The notes beneath the pieces are model-generated. The model was not told where the DNA came from. It did not search any database and saw nothing but the letters and a program-made list of their open reading frames with translations. Position numbers and translations under genes: made by a program. Below are positions 14,400-20,272 of a stretch of DNA of 20,602 nt, piece after piece; position 1 is the first letter of the stretch, and every line of letters begins with the position of its first letter. This stretch comes from UBA6345 sp045577635. Its GTDB lineage: Bacteria > Bacillota > Clostridia > Christensenellales > UBA1242. Where the stretch lies: assembly GCA_045577635.1 (NCBI GenBank), contig JAZNIS010000108.1, positions 1-20,602 of the forward strand, in the 5' to 3' direction.

Positions 14400-14428
14400 T
14401 TGAAAATTTTGGGTAGTTATGATATTAT
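14400..14428 (+). promoter_or_regulatory. promoter of the MarR-cysS operon
   Basis: TTGAAA (14400-14405) and TATTAT (14423-14428) are 17 bases apart. The -10 is preceded by TG-A (extended -10). The predicted leader is about 105 nt, long for this window. A second perfect TATAAT at 14468-14473 lacks a matching -35. Confidence 0.6.
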
Positions 14429-14450
14429 ATCTTTGTAAAAGGTGTAAATT

Positions 14451-14516
14451 TTGAAAATTTGCAATTTTATAATAAAAATTACTAAATTTAGCAACAATTT
14501 AAATAGTTGCATATAA
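14451..14516 (+). CDS. possible upstream leader peptide with two cysteines
   Basis: A TTG codon at 14451 follows AAAAGGTG by 6 bases and opens a 21-codon frame, MKICNFIIKITKFSNNLNSCI, ending in TAA before the MarR start. It contains two Cys codons (both TGC) and lies in the leader of an operon that encodes cysteinyl-tRNA synthetase. It could be a regulatory leader peptide sensing Cys-tRNA, or chance. The rare TTG start and the absence of a clear attenuator hairpin keep confidence low. Confidence 0.25.
   Translation: MKICNFIIKITKFSNNLNSCI
14491..14510. promoter_or_regulatory. palindrome in the MarR leader, candidate MarR operator
   Basis: GCAAC-A-ATTTAAAT-A-GTTGC is a 20-bp near-perfect palindrome located about 55 bp downstream of the predicted start and 30 bp before the MarR ATG. 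Its size and symmetry fit operators bound by MarR dimers. Confidence 0.45.
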
Positions 14517-14540
14517 AAATATTAAAATTAAAGGTGTTAA

Positions 14541-14978
14541 ATGAAAAGTATTAAACTAACAGAACAAATAGTTGAGCTTCGCATAATGCTTCAAAGCATA
14601 TGTGATGGTTTTAGCACCGAAAATTTTAATAAGAAAACAAGTTTAACAATGAGAACAAAGGTTTTATTTGTTCTTTCTAAAAATAAAAAATGTCCACCTA
14701 GTATTTTAATTGAAAGTTTAGGTATCGCAAAAAGCAACTTGGCACTTTTATGTAAAAGCATGTGTGAAGAAGGTGTTATTGTTGCTGATAAAGGCAATAA
14801 TGATAAGCGAAACATCTATTATTCTTTAACTGCAAAAGGTGAACAAGAACTTAATGAGTTTTATGTTTTAATGAGTGGCGAAGTAGATGTTGCTTTAAAC
14901 GAAAGAGAAATGAAAATGATGGAAAAGAAATTTGATGAAATTATTGAATTTCTAAATAAAAAATATAAAAGCAACTAG
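14541..14978 (+). CDS. MarR-family transcriptional regulator
   Basis: This 145-residue protein has the size of MarR repressors. The winged helix spans about residues 35-105. Helices around MRTKVLFVLSKN and SILIESLGIAKSNLALLCKSM hold the recognition helix, and the wing reads KGNNDKRNIYYSLTAKG, matching the family's D-x-R...LTxKG. Long N- and C-terminal helices would form the dimer interface. Four cysteines (21, 51, 71, 75) are present, so redox or thiol sensing as in OhrR-type members is possible, but no conserved redox-Cys position can be assigned. AAAGGTG precedes the ATG. The stop is 11 bases from cysS, so the two are probably co-transcribed, an unusual pairing. A 20-bp palindrome upstream suggests autoregulation. 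Confidence 0.88.
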   Translation: MKSIKLTEQIVELRIMLQSICDGFSTENFNKKTSLTMRTKVLFVLSKNKKCPPSILIESLGIAKSNLALLCKSMCEEGVIVADKGNNDKRNIYYSLTAKGEQELNEFYVLMSGEVDVALNEREMKMMEKKFDEIIEFLNKKYKSN

Positions 14979-14989
14979 GACTCTTTATT

Positions 14990-16417
14990 ATGATTAAATT
15001 ATATAATACATTTACTAGAAGAAAGGAAGAATTTAAACCTGTAGTAGATGGTAATGTTGGTATGTATGTTTGTGGACCTACTGTGTATGGTATGCCACAT
15101 TTGGGTCATGCAAAAAGTTATATTAATTTTGATACAATTTTTAGGTATTTCAAATTTTTAGGTTACAAAGTAAAATATGTTCAAAACATAACCGATGTTG
15201 GCCATTTGGTTGGCGATGGTGATGATGGCGAAGATAAAATTGCAAAACAAGCAAAAATAGAAAAGCTAGATGCTTTTGAAATTGCTTATAAATATGAAGT
15301 TGAATATTTTAATAATATGGATAAGTTAAATGTGCTTCGTCCAAGCATTTCTTGTCGTGCAACAGGTTTTATTATGGAAATGATAGAAACTGTTAAAGAT
15401 ATCATTAACAAGGGTTATGCTTATGTAACCGAACAAGGTAATGTTTACTTTGATGTTAGAAAATATAATGCATACGGTCAACTATCAAACCGTAAACTAG
15501 ATGAAGCTATTAGTGGTGAAAGAATTGAAGTTGCAGATGATAAACGAAATCCTGAAGATTTTGCCTTATGGAAAGCAGTAGATGAAAACACCTTAATGCA
15601 ATGGCCATCTCCTTGGGGAAATGGTTGCCCAGGTTGGCACATTGAATGTACAACACTTGGCAAAAAATTCCTTGGTGAAAAATTTGATATTCATGGTGGT
15701 GGAATAGATAACATTTTCCCACATCACGAATGTGAATGTGCACAAGCCGATGTTGTAAACGGTCATATTCCTATGAACTATTTTATGCACAAGGGTGTAG
15801 TTACTGTAAACGGAACAAAAATGGGTAAAAGTTTAGGAAACTTTATCACATTACCAGATTTGTTTAAAAAGTACGATCCAATGGTTGTAAGATTTTTCAT
15901 TTTACAATTCCATTATCGTAGCAGTGTAGATTTTTCTGATGATGGTTTAAATTTGGCAAACAAACAACTTGAAAAAATTAACGAAGTTGTAAACAATGTT
16001 AAATCTATTACAACAACTGTTGCAAACGAAATTAAAAATGCAGAACTTTTAGAAATTTATAATGGATTTTTAAATGCCATGAACGAAGATTTTAACACTC
16101 CTGTTGCAATTGTTGAATTTAACAAATTAATTAAGTTTGCATCAAAATTAACAACTGAAAATAAAGAACTTGTTGAAGAAGTTAACAAGGTGTTAAACAG
16201 CTTTGCATATGTTTTAGGTTTAGAATTTGCTGAACCACAAAAGGCAGAAAAACAAGCAGAACAAATTCCTAGTGAAGTTACAAAGTTAGCACAACTTCGT
16301 TGGGAAGCAAAACAAAATAAAAATTGGTCGGAAGCTGATGCTATTCGTGAACAAATTAAAAGTTTGGGATATGTGGTAGTTGATAGCAAGGACGGATTTA
16401 AAGTTGAAAAAATTTAA
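14990..16417 (+). CDS. cysS: cysteinyl-tRNA synthetase
   Basis: Class I synthetase that charges tRNA-Cys. The 475-residue product has the HIGH motif as HLGH (37-40) in CGPTVYGMPHLGHAKS. The zinc ligands are C28, C220 (GWHIEC), H245 and E249 (FPHHECE). The second signature reads KMGKS (277-281) rather than KMSKS. The C-terminal region includes LRWEAKQNKNWSEADAIREQ, the typical anticodon-domain tail of CysRS. AGGA at 14977-14980 overlaps the end of the MarR gene, 9 bases from the ATG, so translation is probably coupled. CysRS genes in Bacillota often sit behind a T-box; here expression depends on the MarR promoter. The gene ends at a strong terminator. Confidence 0.98.
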   Translation: MIKLYNTFTRRKEEFKPVVDGNVGMYVCGPTVYGMPHLGHAKSYINFDTIFRYFKFLGYKVKYVQNITDVGHLVGDGDDGEDKIAKQAKIEKLDAFEIAYKYEVEYFNNMDKLNVLRPSISCRATGFIMEMIETVKDIINKGYAYVTEQGNVYFDVRKYNAYGQLSNRKLDEAISGERIEVADDKRNPEDFALWKAVDENTLMQWPSPWGNGCPGWHIECTTLGKKFLGEKFDIHGGGIDNIFPHHECECAQADVVNGHIPMNYFMHKGVVTVNGTKMGKSLGNFITLPDLFKKYDPMVVRFFILQFHYRSSVDFSDDGLNLANKQLEKINEVVNNVKSITTTVANEIKNAELLEIYNGFLNAMNEDFNTPVAIVEFNKLIKFASKLTTENKELVEEVNKVLNSFAYVLGLEFAEPQKAEKQAEQIPSEVTKLAQLRWEAKQNKNWSEADAIREQIKSLGYVVVDSKDGFKVEKI

Positions 16418-16445
16418 AGGCAAATTTTTATAATTTGCCTTTTTG
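16416..16445 (+). terminator. intrinsic terminator of cysS
   Basis: AAAGGCAAATT and AATTTGCCTTT form an 11-bp stem (16416-16442) around the loop TTTAT, followed by T residues; it overlaps the stop codon. Confidence 0.92.
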
Positions 16446-16472
16446 CTTAAAAACATAAAGGAGAAAATGTAA

Positions 16473-17072
16473 ATGGAACAACATCATTATTTTTTAAATG
16501 TTGAACATTCGGATTCTGATTTTTTTGAATTTACCGATTACTTTTTAAATAAACCATACAGATTTAAAAGTTGTTCAGATATCTTTTCAAAGGATTGTAT
16601 AGATTACGGAACAAGTTTGCTTTTAAAAACTGTAATTGATAAAGTTAGTTTATCTGGTTTGGTTTTAGATGTTGGTTGTGGCTATGGAATAATAGGTATA
16701 ATTTTAAAAGAATATTTCCCTAATATTTCAGTAGATTTAATAGATATTAATAAAACAGCTGTTCAACTTGCAATCCATAATGCAACAGTTAACAAAGTTG
16801 ATGTTGCCGCTTTTGAAAGCAATTTATATACAAATGTTACCAAAAAATATCAACATATTGTCACAAACCCACCAATTAAGGCAGGTAAAGAAAATTTGTT
16901 TAATGTTATAACAGGTGGTTATTCTGTTTTAGAAAATGGTGGAACTATAACCTTGGTTATAAAAAAGAAACATGGTATGGAAAGTTTAAAAAATCATATT
17001 AACAAAACTTTTGGAAATGTGGAAGTTTTAAAAAAAGATAAAGGTTATTATATTTTACATGCTGTTAAATAA
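16473..17072 (+). CDS. class I SAM-dependent methyltransferase, RsmC-like
   Basis: This 199-residue protein matches the short RsmC-like (COG2813) methyltransferases of Bacillota. The SAM-binding motif I is VLDVGCGYGIIG (64-75) and an acidic motif II follows (VDLIDIN, 87-93). Motif IV, NPPIKAGK (132-139), is the NPP[FYI]-type signature of N-methylating enzymes that act on exocyclic amines. RsmC methylates guanine 1207 of 16S rRNA in E. coli; the exact target of this shorter form is inferred. The N-terminal HYF...DFFEFTDYFLNKPYRF segment is typical of the family. AGGAG lies 9-10 bases before the ATG. It has its own terminator and no promoter stands out between it and cysS. Confidence 0.9.
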   Translation: MEQHHYFLNVEHSDSDFFEFTDYFLNKPYRFKSCSDIFSKDCIDYGTSLLLKTVIDKVSLSGLVLDVGCGYGIIGIILKEYFPNISVDLIDINKTAVQLAIHNATVNKVDVAAFESNLYTNVTKKYQHIVTNPPIKAGKENLFNVITGGYSVLENGGTITLVIKKKHGMESLKNHINKTFGNVEVLKKDKGYYILHAVK

Positions 17073-17080
17073 ATTGTGTT

Positions 17081-17118
17081 AAGGTTAACTAACTTTTTGT
17101 TGGTTAATCTTTTTTTTG
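17081..17118 (+). terminator. intrinsic terminator
   Basis: AAGGTTAACTAAC (17081-17093) pairs with GTTGGTTAATCTT (17099-17111) with two G-U pairs and a TTTTT loop, followed by a T run. Confidence 0.9.
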
Positions 17119-17123
17119 TTTGG

Positions 17124-17152
17124 TTATATATTTAAAATAAAAATCATATATT
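17124..17152 (+). promoter_or_regulatory. possible sigma-E-type promoter of yabP
   Basis: CATATATT (17145-17152) matches seven of the eight positions of the sporulation sigma-E -10 consensus (CATACAnT, counting n). An ATATA-containing stretch lies 14 bases upstream. The region is so AT-rich that chance is likely. yabP is a mother-cell sporulation gene in Bacillus, which makes the idea reasonable. Confidence 0.3.
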
Positions 17153-17179
17153 ATTTAAAATTTTAAAAGGGTAGTTTGT

Positions 17180-17467
17180 ATGGAAAATGTAACAAATATA
17201 ATTAATGATAAAAAATTTATAAATAATAAAATAGTTTTGGATAACCGAAACAAAATAACTATTAGTGGTGTTGAAAAAGCATTAAGTTCAAACGAAAATG
17301 GAATAGTGTTAAAGGTGTCGGGTAAAAAACTTTATATTGGTGGAAAAAATTTACAAATAGGCAAACTTGATGTTGAAAATGGTTTGTTTGAAGCAGAAGG
17401 TGAATTTTATTCTGTTAAGTTTGAAGGTTGTGAAAAGGGTGGTTTAGTAAAAAGGATTTTTAAATAG
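17180..17467 (+). CDS. yabP: YabP-type sporulation protein
   Basis: This 95-residue protein fits YabP. It has the opening RNKITISGVEKALS (about 23-36), the segment VLKVSGKKLYIGGKNLQIGKL (about 43-63) and the final strand GEFYSVKFE, characteristic of this small beta-rich family. In Bacillus, YabP is made in the mother cell under sigma-E and is needed for spore cortex or coat assembly. The stop TAG overlaps the GTG start of yabQ by one base. With yabQ and divIC it forms the conserved yabP-yabQ-divIC order, strongly suggesting an endospore-forming ancestry. Confidence 0.88.
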   Translation: MENVTNIINDKKFINNKIVLDNRNKITISGVEKALSSNENGIVLKVSGKKLYIGGKNLQIGKLDVENGLFEAEGEFYSVKFEGCEKGGLVKRIFK

Positions 17468-17820
17468 TGAATAGTTTTTTATTGTTTATAATTTCCGTGC
17501 TTATTGGTTTTTGCTTGGGCATTATATATTCTGTTTTGGGCTTTATTAAACTCACACTAAAAAATAATTTAATTATTACAAATATTTTAAATTTTATCTA
17601 TATGTTATTTTATGGTTTGTTAATTTTAATGGTTGTTATAAATTTAAATTATGGCAATTTTAGATGGTTTGTTTTTGTTGGTTTTGTGTTTGGCACAATT
17701 TTACAGCAAAAAACACTAGAAAAAATATTTGCAAAATTAAATTTTTGGCTATATAATAAATTGTGTAAGGGGTTAAATTTCCTTAAAAATACAAAGTTTA
17801 TTAAAAAAGTGATAAAATGA
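17467..17820 (+). CDS. yabQ: YabQ-type spore cortex membrane protein
   Basis: This 117-residue protein follows yabP with a 1-base overlap (TAGTG) and starts with GTG. It has three to four hydrophobic segments (about 3-27, 36-61, 65-80), typical of YabQ, a polytopic mother-cell membrane protein required for cortex formation. The family tail is basic; here it ends KNTKFIKKVIK. It is shorter than many YabQ proteins. Assignment rests on membrane topology, size and position between yabP and divIC rather than on a catalytic motif. The stop overlaps the next ATG (ATGA), so all three genes are translationally coupled. Confidence 0.8.
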   Translation: MNSFLLFIISVLIGFCLGIIYSVLGFIKLTLKNNLIITNILNFIYMLFYGLLILMVVINLNYGNFRWFVFVGFVFGTILQQKTLEKIFAKLNFWLYNKLCKGLNFLKNTKFIKKVIK

Positions 17821-18080
17821 AAGATAAAACAATTAAAATTATTAGTGTAATATGTGCAGCTGTTTCGTTCATACTTTCGTGTGTGCTTATTTTTCAGTTT
17901 GTAAAAATTAATAATTTAAAAGAAAAGGAAAAAACATTAACCCAAAACCTTACAGCTTTAGAACAACAAATTGTTGATTATACAAACGAAAACAATTATG
18001 TTCAAACTAACGAATATTTAGAAGAATATGCAAGGGAAGTTTTAGGTTGGGGAAAAGAAAACGAAGTATATTTTAAATAA
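17817..18080 (+). CDS. divIC: DivIC/FtsL-type septum formation initiator
   Basis: This 87-residue protein has the bitopic layout of DivIC/FtsB. A short cytoplasmic N-terminus is followed by one membrane helix (about 8-30) and a coiled coil (about 31-65: NNLKEKEKTLTQNLTALEQQ). The conserved end YLEEYAREVLGWGKENEVYF matches the family's AREeLG..k.gE signature. DivIC acts at the division septum with FtsL and DivIB to control peptidoglycan synthesis. It begins inside the yabQ stop codon (ATGA) and ends at a terminator. The same order, yabP-yabQ-divIC, is found in Bacillus. Confidence 0.9.
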   Translation: MKDKTIKIISVICAAVSFILSCVLIFQFVKINNLKEKEKTLTQNLTALEQQIVDYTNENNYVQTNEYLEEYAREVLGWGKENEVYFK

Positions 18081-18109
18081 AACCACAAGCAGTGGTTTTA
18101 TTTTTTTTG
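18079..18109 (+). terminator. terminator of yabP-yabQ-divIC
   Basis: AAAACCAC-AAGCA-GTGGTTTT forms an 8-bp hairpin (18079-18099) followed by a long T run. Confidence 0.9.
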
Positions 18110-18119
18110 TGTTGTTAAA

Positions 18120-18145
18120 AAAAGAGAGTTTCAAAACTCTCTTTT
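18120..18145 (-). terminator. terminator of the small leaderless gene
   Basis: AAAAGAGAGTTT and AAACTCTCTTTT form a 12-bp stem with a 2-base loop that overlaps the stop at 18144; the minus strand continues into T residues. It may also work on the plus strand. Confidence 0.85.
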
Positions 18146-18605
18146 ATTTTTCTTTTTTATTAAATTCTAGGTTGTCATAGTTTTCTTTGTGATAAAAAAC
18201 AGTTTTATCATTATCTAAAGCATAACCCGTTAACCAGTTTGGTTTAAAGTTTTTAATGTTTACAGCATATTCTCTAACTGTTTCTATGTAGTGTTCATAC
18301 CCGTGTAACGAAGAATAATATCCTTTACCTGCTGCCATAAACAAAACCAAACGGGGAACTTCAAAACAACAAAAGTAATAGTTTTCATCACTTGTTCTTA
18401 ATTCTGATCTTCTGTGTTCAATGTCTTGCAAATTTTTAAAAAAGTGAATATATTGTTCGTTGTTTTTATATTTATGGTTGTTGGGTCTTACAGAAGTTTT
18501 TTTTGTAAACTCTCGTCTTTTTATAAATATATTTCCAACATTGTTTGTTTTGCCATTTAAAATACTATTAAGTTCAGTTTCTGATAAATATCTATAAACT
18601 TTCAT
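18144..18605 (-). CDS. unknown 153-aa protein, apparently leaderless, possible ADP-ribosyltransferase-like fold
   Basis: I chose ATG 18605 rather than the in-frame TTG at 18623, because the promoter places the transcript start exactly at this ATG. The protein begins MKVYRYLSETELNSILNG and contains KYKNNEQYIHFFKNLQDIEH, NYYFCCFEVPRLVLFMAAGKGYY and a late VREYAVNIKNF. This order (early YRYLS, central short strands, late E-containing REYAV) resembles small ADP-ribosyltransferase-like folds, but no family is recognised with certainty. It is soluble, without signal peptide. No Shine-Dalgarno precedes it. It is transcribed alone, downstream of a candidate small RNA on the same strand, and ends at a strong terminator. 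It borders a mobile-element remnant, so it may be accessory cargo. Confidence 0.6.
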   Translation of the reverse strand: MKVYRYLSETELNSILNGKTNNVGNIFIKRREFTKKTSVRPNNHKYKNNEQYIHFFKNLQDIEHRRSELRTSDENYYFCCFEVPRLVLFMAAGKGYYSSLHGYEHYIETVREYAVNIKNFKPNWLTGYALDNDKTVFYHKENYDNLEFNKKEK

Positions 18606-18611
18606 ATTTCT

Positions 18612-18640
18612 ATTATAAAACAATATTTATTTAATTTCAA
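18612..18640 (-). promoter_or_regulatory. consensus promoter placing +1 at the ATG
   Basis: TTGAAA (18635-18640) and TATAAT (18612-18617) on the minus strand are 17 bases apart. Six bases separate the -10 from the ATG at 18605, so the A of ATG is the expected first transcribed base. Confidence 0.8.
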
Positions 18641-18649
18641 TATTGAAAA

Positions 18650-18700
18650 TAAAAACAGGTTGTAAAATATTAAATAATTATTTAACAATTTAACAACCTG
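18650..18700 (-). terminator. long hairpin, possible second terminator
   Basis: CAGGTTGT (18693-18700) and ACAACCTG (18656-18663) on the minus strand pair perfectly, enclosing the self-complementary TTAAATAATTATTTAA. Several T residues follow (18650-18655). It could catch read-through from the small RNA before the next promoter. Confidence 0.4.
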
Positions 18701-18709
18701 CAAAAAAAC

Positions 18710-18739
18710 AAAAAAAAGAAGCAAACGATTGTTTACTTC
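18710..18739 (-). terminator. intrinsic terminator of the candidate small RNA
   Basis: GAAGTAAAC-AATC-GTTTGCTTC (9-bp stem with one G-U pair, 18718-18739) is followed directly by eight T residues on the minus strand. No recognisable protein gene is upstream, which is why an RNA gene is proposed. Confidence 0.8.
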
Positions 18740-18805
18740 CCCCATAGATAATAATAAATACACAAGGTAATTATTACAAATGAAATAAATCATTTTAATC
18801 TATGT
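18711..18805 (-). ncRNA. candidate structured small RNA of about 95 nt
   Basis: The unit has a consensus promoter (18812-18840), a predicted start at 18805 and an intrinsic terminator ending near 18711. A closing stem pairs CATAGAT (18798-18804, bases 2-8 of the RNA) with ATCTATG (18743-18749). Inside it are a hairpin AAATGA/TCATTT (18778-18795) and a second possible hairpin TAATAA/TTATTA (18752-18776). A GGG stretch links the closing stem to the terminator hairpin. A 63-codon hydrophobic frame starts at 18793 but has no ribosome site and runs through both hairpins, so it is probably not a gene. I recognise no known RNA family. Everything between 18606 and about 18940 is otherwise non-coding and AT-rich. 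Confidence 0.5.
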
Positions 18806-18811
18806 CTAATC

Positions 18812-18840
18812 ATTATAGAGTATAATTAATTTTTTGTAAA
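18812..18840 (-). promoter_or_regulatory. promoter of the candidate small RNA
   Basis: TTTACA (18835-18840) and TATAAT (18812-18817) on the minus strand are exactly 17 bases apart, one of the best promoters in the window, yet no protein gene follows. Confidence 0.75.
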
Positions 18841-18928
18841 ATAAAATTTGTGGTTTTTAAAAATATTTTATAAAATTATATGTTTTTTGGTTATTTTGCA
18901 CAGTGTTTTCTGTGGTTTATATCGTTTT

Positions 18929-18957
18929 TTGCTTTTTTAAAACATAAATGCTATAAT
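18929..18957 (+). promoter_or_regulatory. promoter upstream of the truncated integrase
   Basis: TTGCTT (18929-18934) and TATAAT (18952-18957) are 17 bases apart on the plus strand. The expected transcript start, about 18964, is just where integrase homology begins. It may be left from a gene that was cut away. Confidence 0.5.
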
Positions 18958-19255
18958 TTTTATAACAAACAAAACAGATAGATTATTCTGCACAGAAGAT
19001 GGTACAGATATATCACCTGGATTATTCAGAGTATGGCTACAAAAAACACTAGCAAAAGTTGACTTGCCTAAAGTGACTCTCCACTCCCTAAGACATACAA
19101 ACATAACCTTACAATTAGTAGCAGGAGTAGATATGAAAACAGTGTCTGCCCGTGCAGGACATTCAAAAGCATCAATCACAAGAGACTTCTACAGCCACTT
19201 CATAAAGAATTCAGACATCCATGCAAGTGAGATATTAAATAAAATATTTCAGTAA
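18941..19255 (+). pseudogene. 5'-truncated tyrosine recombinase (phage/ICE-type integrase)
   Basis: The open frame runs from a stop at 18938-18940 with no usable start codon, so only the C-terminal part of the catalytic domain remains (about 90-100 residues). It contains HSLRH (H at 19082, R at 19091), AGHSKAS with the second box His (19160), and the nucleophile Tyr in RDFYSHF (codon 19190-19192). The N-terminal DNA-binding domains, the first catalytic Arg and the Lys hairpin are missing, so it cannot be active. Such integrases insert elements at tRNA 3' ends. A tRNA-Arg gene lies 900 bp downstream. Codons such as CTC, TCC and CGT are less AT-biased than in the neighbours, consistent with transfer. 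Confidence 0.85.
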
Positions 19256-19285
19256 AAAAAACACTCCCTTCAATAAGGGAGTGTT
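19253..19285 (-). terminator. terminator of the DUF6414-like gene
   Basis: AACACTCCCTT (19260-19270) pairs perfectly with AAGGGAGTGTT (19275-19285), 11 bp with a 4-base loop. On the minus strand it is followed by a T run (19254-19260). Confidence 0.9.
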
Positions 19286-19287
19286 GT

Positions 19288-20124
19288 CTATTTTCTATAG
19301 ATGGCAATCAAGTCTAAAACAATTGTCTTTTTGCCATTAGATGACGATTTTAACTCAAAATTAAATTTTGTGTTTGGATCATTTACAATTGGTTTTAAAG
19401 AATCTATAAGGGATAAGGATAATTCTGGAGAAATCTTTGCTATAGGTGTTTCAGAGAAAAATTTATAATCATCAACGATATTTTTTATTTGACCCAAGTA
19501 CATCAAGTTGTGCTCATGTATATCATTTAATGTGGTTTTATTTAAAAACTCTTTACTTAATTGAATTACATATATATAATCCTTGTCTTCATAAACAAAT
19601 TCTCTAAAATCCAAGTTGTTTGATTCGAATGCGGATTTCATATCGTTAATTAATTTTATTATAGTTTTAAAATCTGTTTGAGGTTTTCCGTCCGCCTTTT
19701 TTGGGGCAAGCTTTGATGCTTTGTCGGCAAATTGCATCAATTCTAGCATTTGTTCCATAAAGTCAATTAAGGAATTGTTTTTAAATACACCATTGATCTC
19801 AACAAACGAACCAATCTTTATTTTATTAAATGAGGTAAACTTTTTTAATGATTTTAGAGTTTGTAATAATAAAGAACTAGGAGTATGATTTGTTGTGCTT
19901 GTCGTTTTTTCATGAGAGCCTTCTTGAACCTCGGCTCCAGTACCAATTTTAAGTATTTTGATGTCTAGTCCTGCTTTAGCCTTAGCTTGTTGATTATTAG
20001 TATATTCGTAAGTTGTTTCATGAAACTCAGAAAAACCATCAAATAAAACAGAATTAAGATCTATTAGTTTTTTTGTATCTATATAAATAGGCAAAAATAA
20101 ATCTTCGTCTTCTTTTTTACACAT
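19288..20124 (-). CDS. DUF6414-like protein of unknown function
   Basis: This 278-residue soluble protein begins with LFLPIYIDTKKLIDLNSVLF and DGFSE (about 9-33). It continues with AKAGLDIKILKIGTGAEVQEG (about 50-70), which I associate with the DUF6414 family. Later segments include IKIGSFVEINGVFKNNSLIDF and a C-terminal strand-rich block ending KKTIVLDLIAIYRK. The biochemical role of the family is unknown to me; members are often seen in accessory regions. The ATG follows AGGAGG by 4-5 bases. Only 24 bases separate it from the 3' end of the tRNA-Arg gene on the same strand and no promoter is visible between them, so it is probably transcribed by read-through from the tRNA. It converges on the truncated integrase. 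Confidence 0.6.
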   Translation of the reverse strand: MCKKEDEDLFLPIYIDTKKLIDLNSVLFDGFSEFHETTYEYTNNQQAKAKAGLDIKILKIGTGAEVQEGSHEKTTSTTNHTPSSLLLQTLKSLKKFTSFNKIKIGSFVEINGVFKNNSLIDFMEQMLELMQFADKASKLAPKKADGKPQTDFKTIIKLINDMKSAFESNNLDFREFVYEDKDYIYVIQLSKEFLNKTTLNDIHEHNLMYLGQIKNIVDDYKFFSETPIAKISPELSLSLIDSLKPIVNDPNTKFNFELKSSSNGKKTIVLDLIAIYRK

Positions 20125-20148
20125 AATTCCTCCTTAGTTTTAATAAAT

Positions 20149-20225
<77 letters not shown>

Positions 20226-20272
20226 ATATTAAGTTTTTTAGTAGTTTTGGTGCACTGTGGGTGCAAATCGTG

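Noticed and set aside
18602..18793. 63-codon hydrophobic open frame on the minus strand
   Set aside because: It lacks a ribosome site, is low-complexity (mostly Leu, Asn, Phe), runs through an intrinsic terminator and a second hairpin, and overlaps the next promoter.
18899..18914. CACAG-TGTTTT-CTGTG inverted repeat
   Set aside because: It has 5-bp arms only, in AT-rich non-coding DNA, with no associated gene start or T run.
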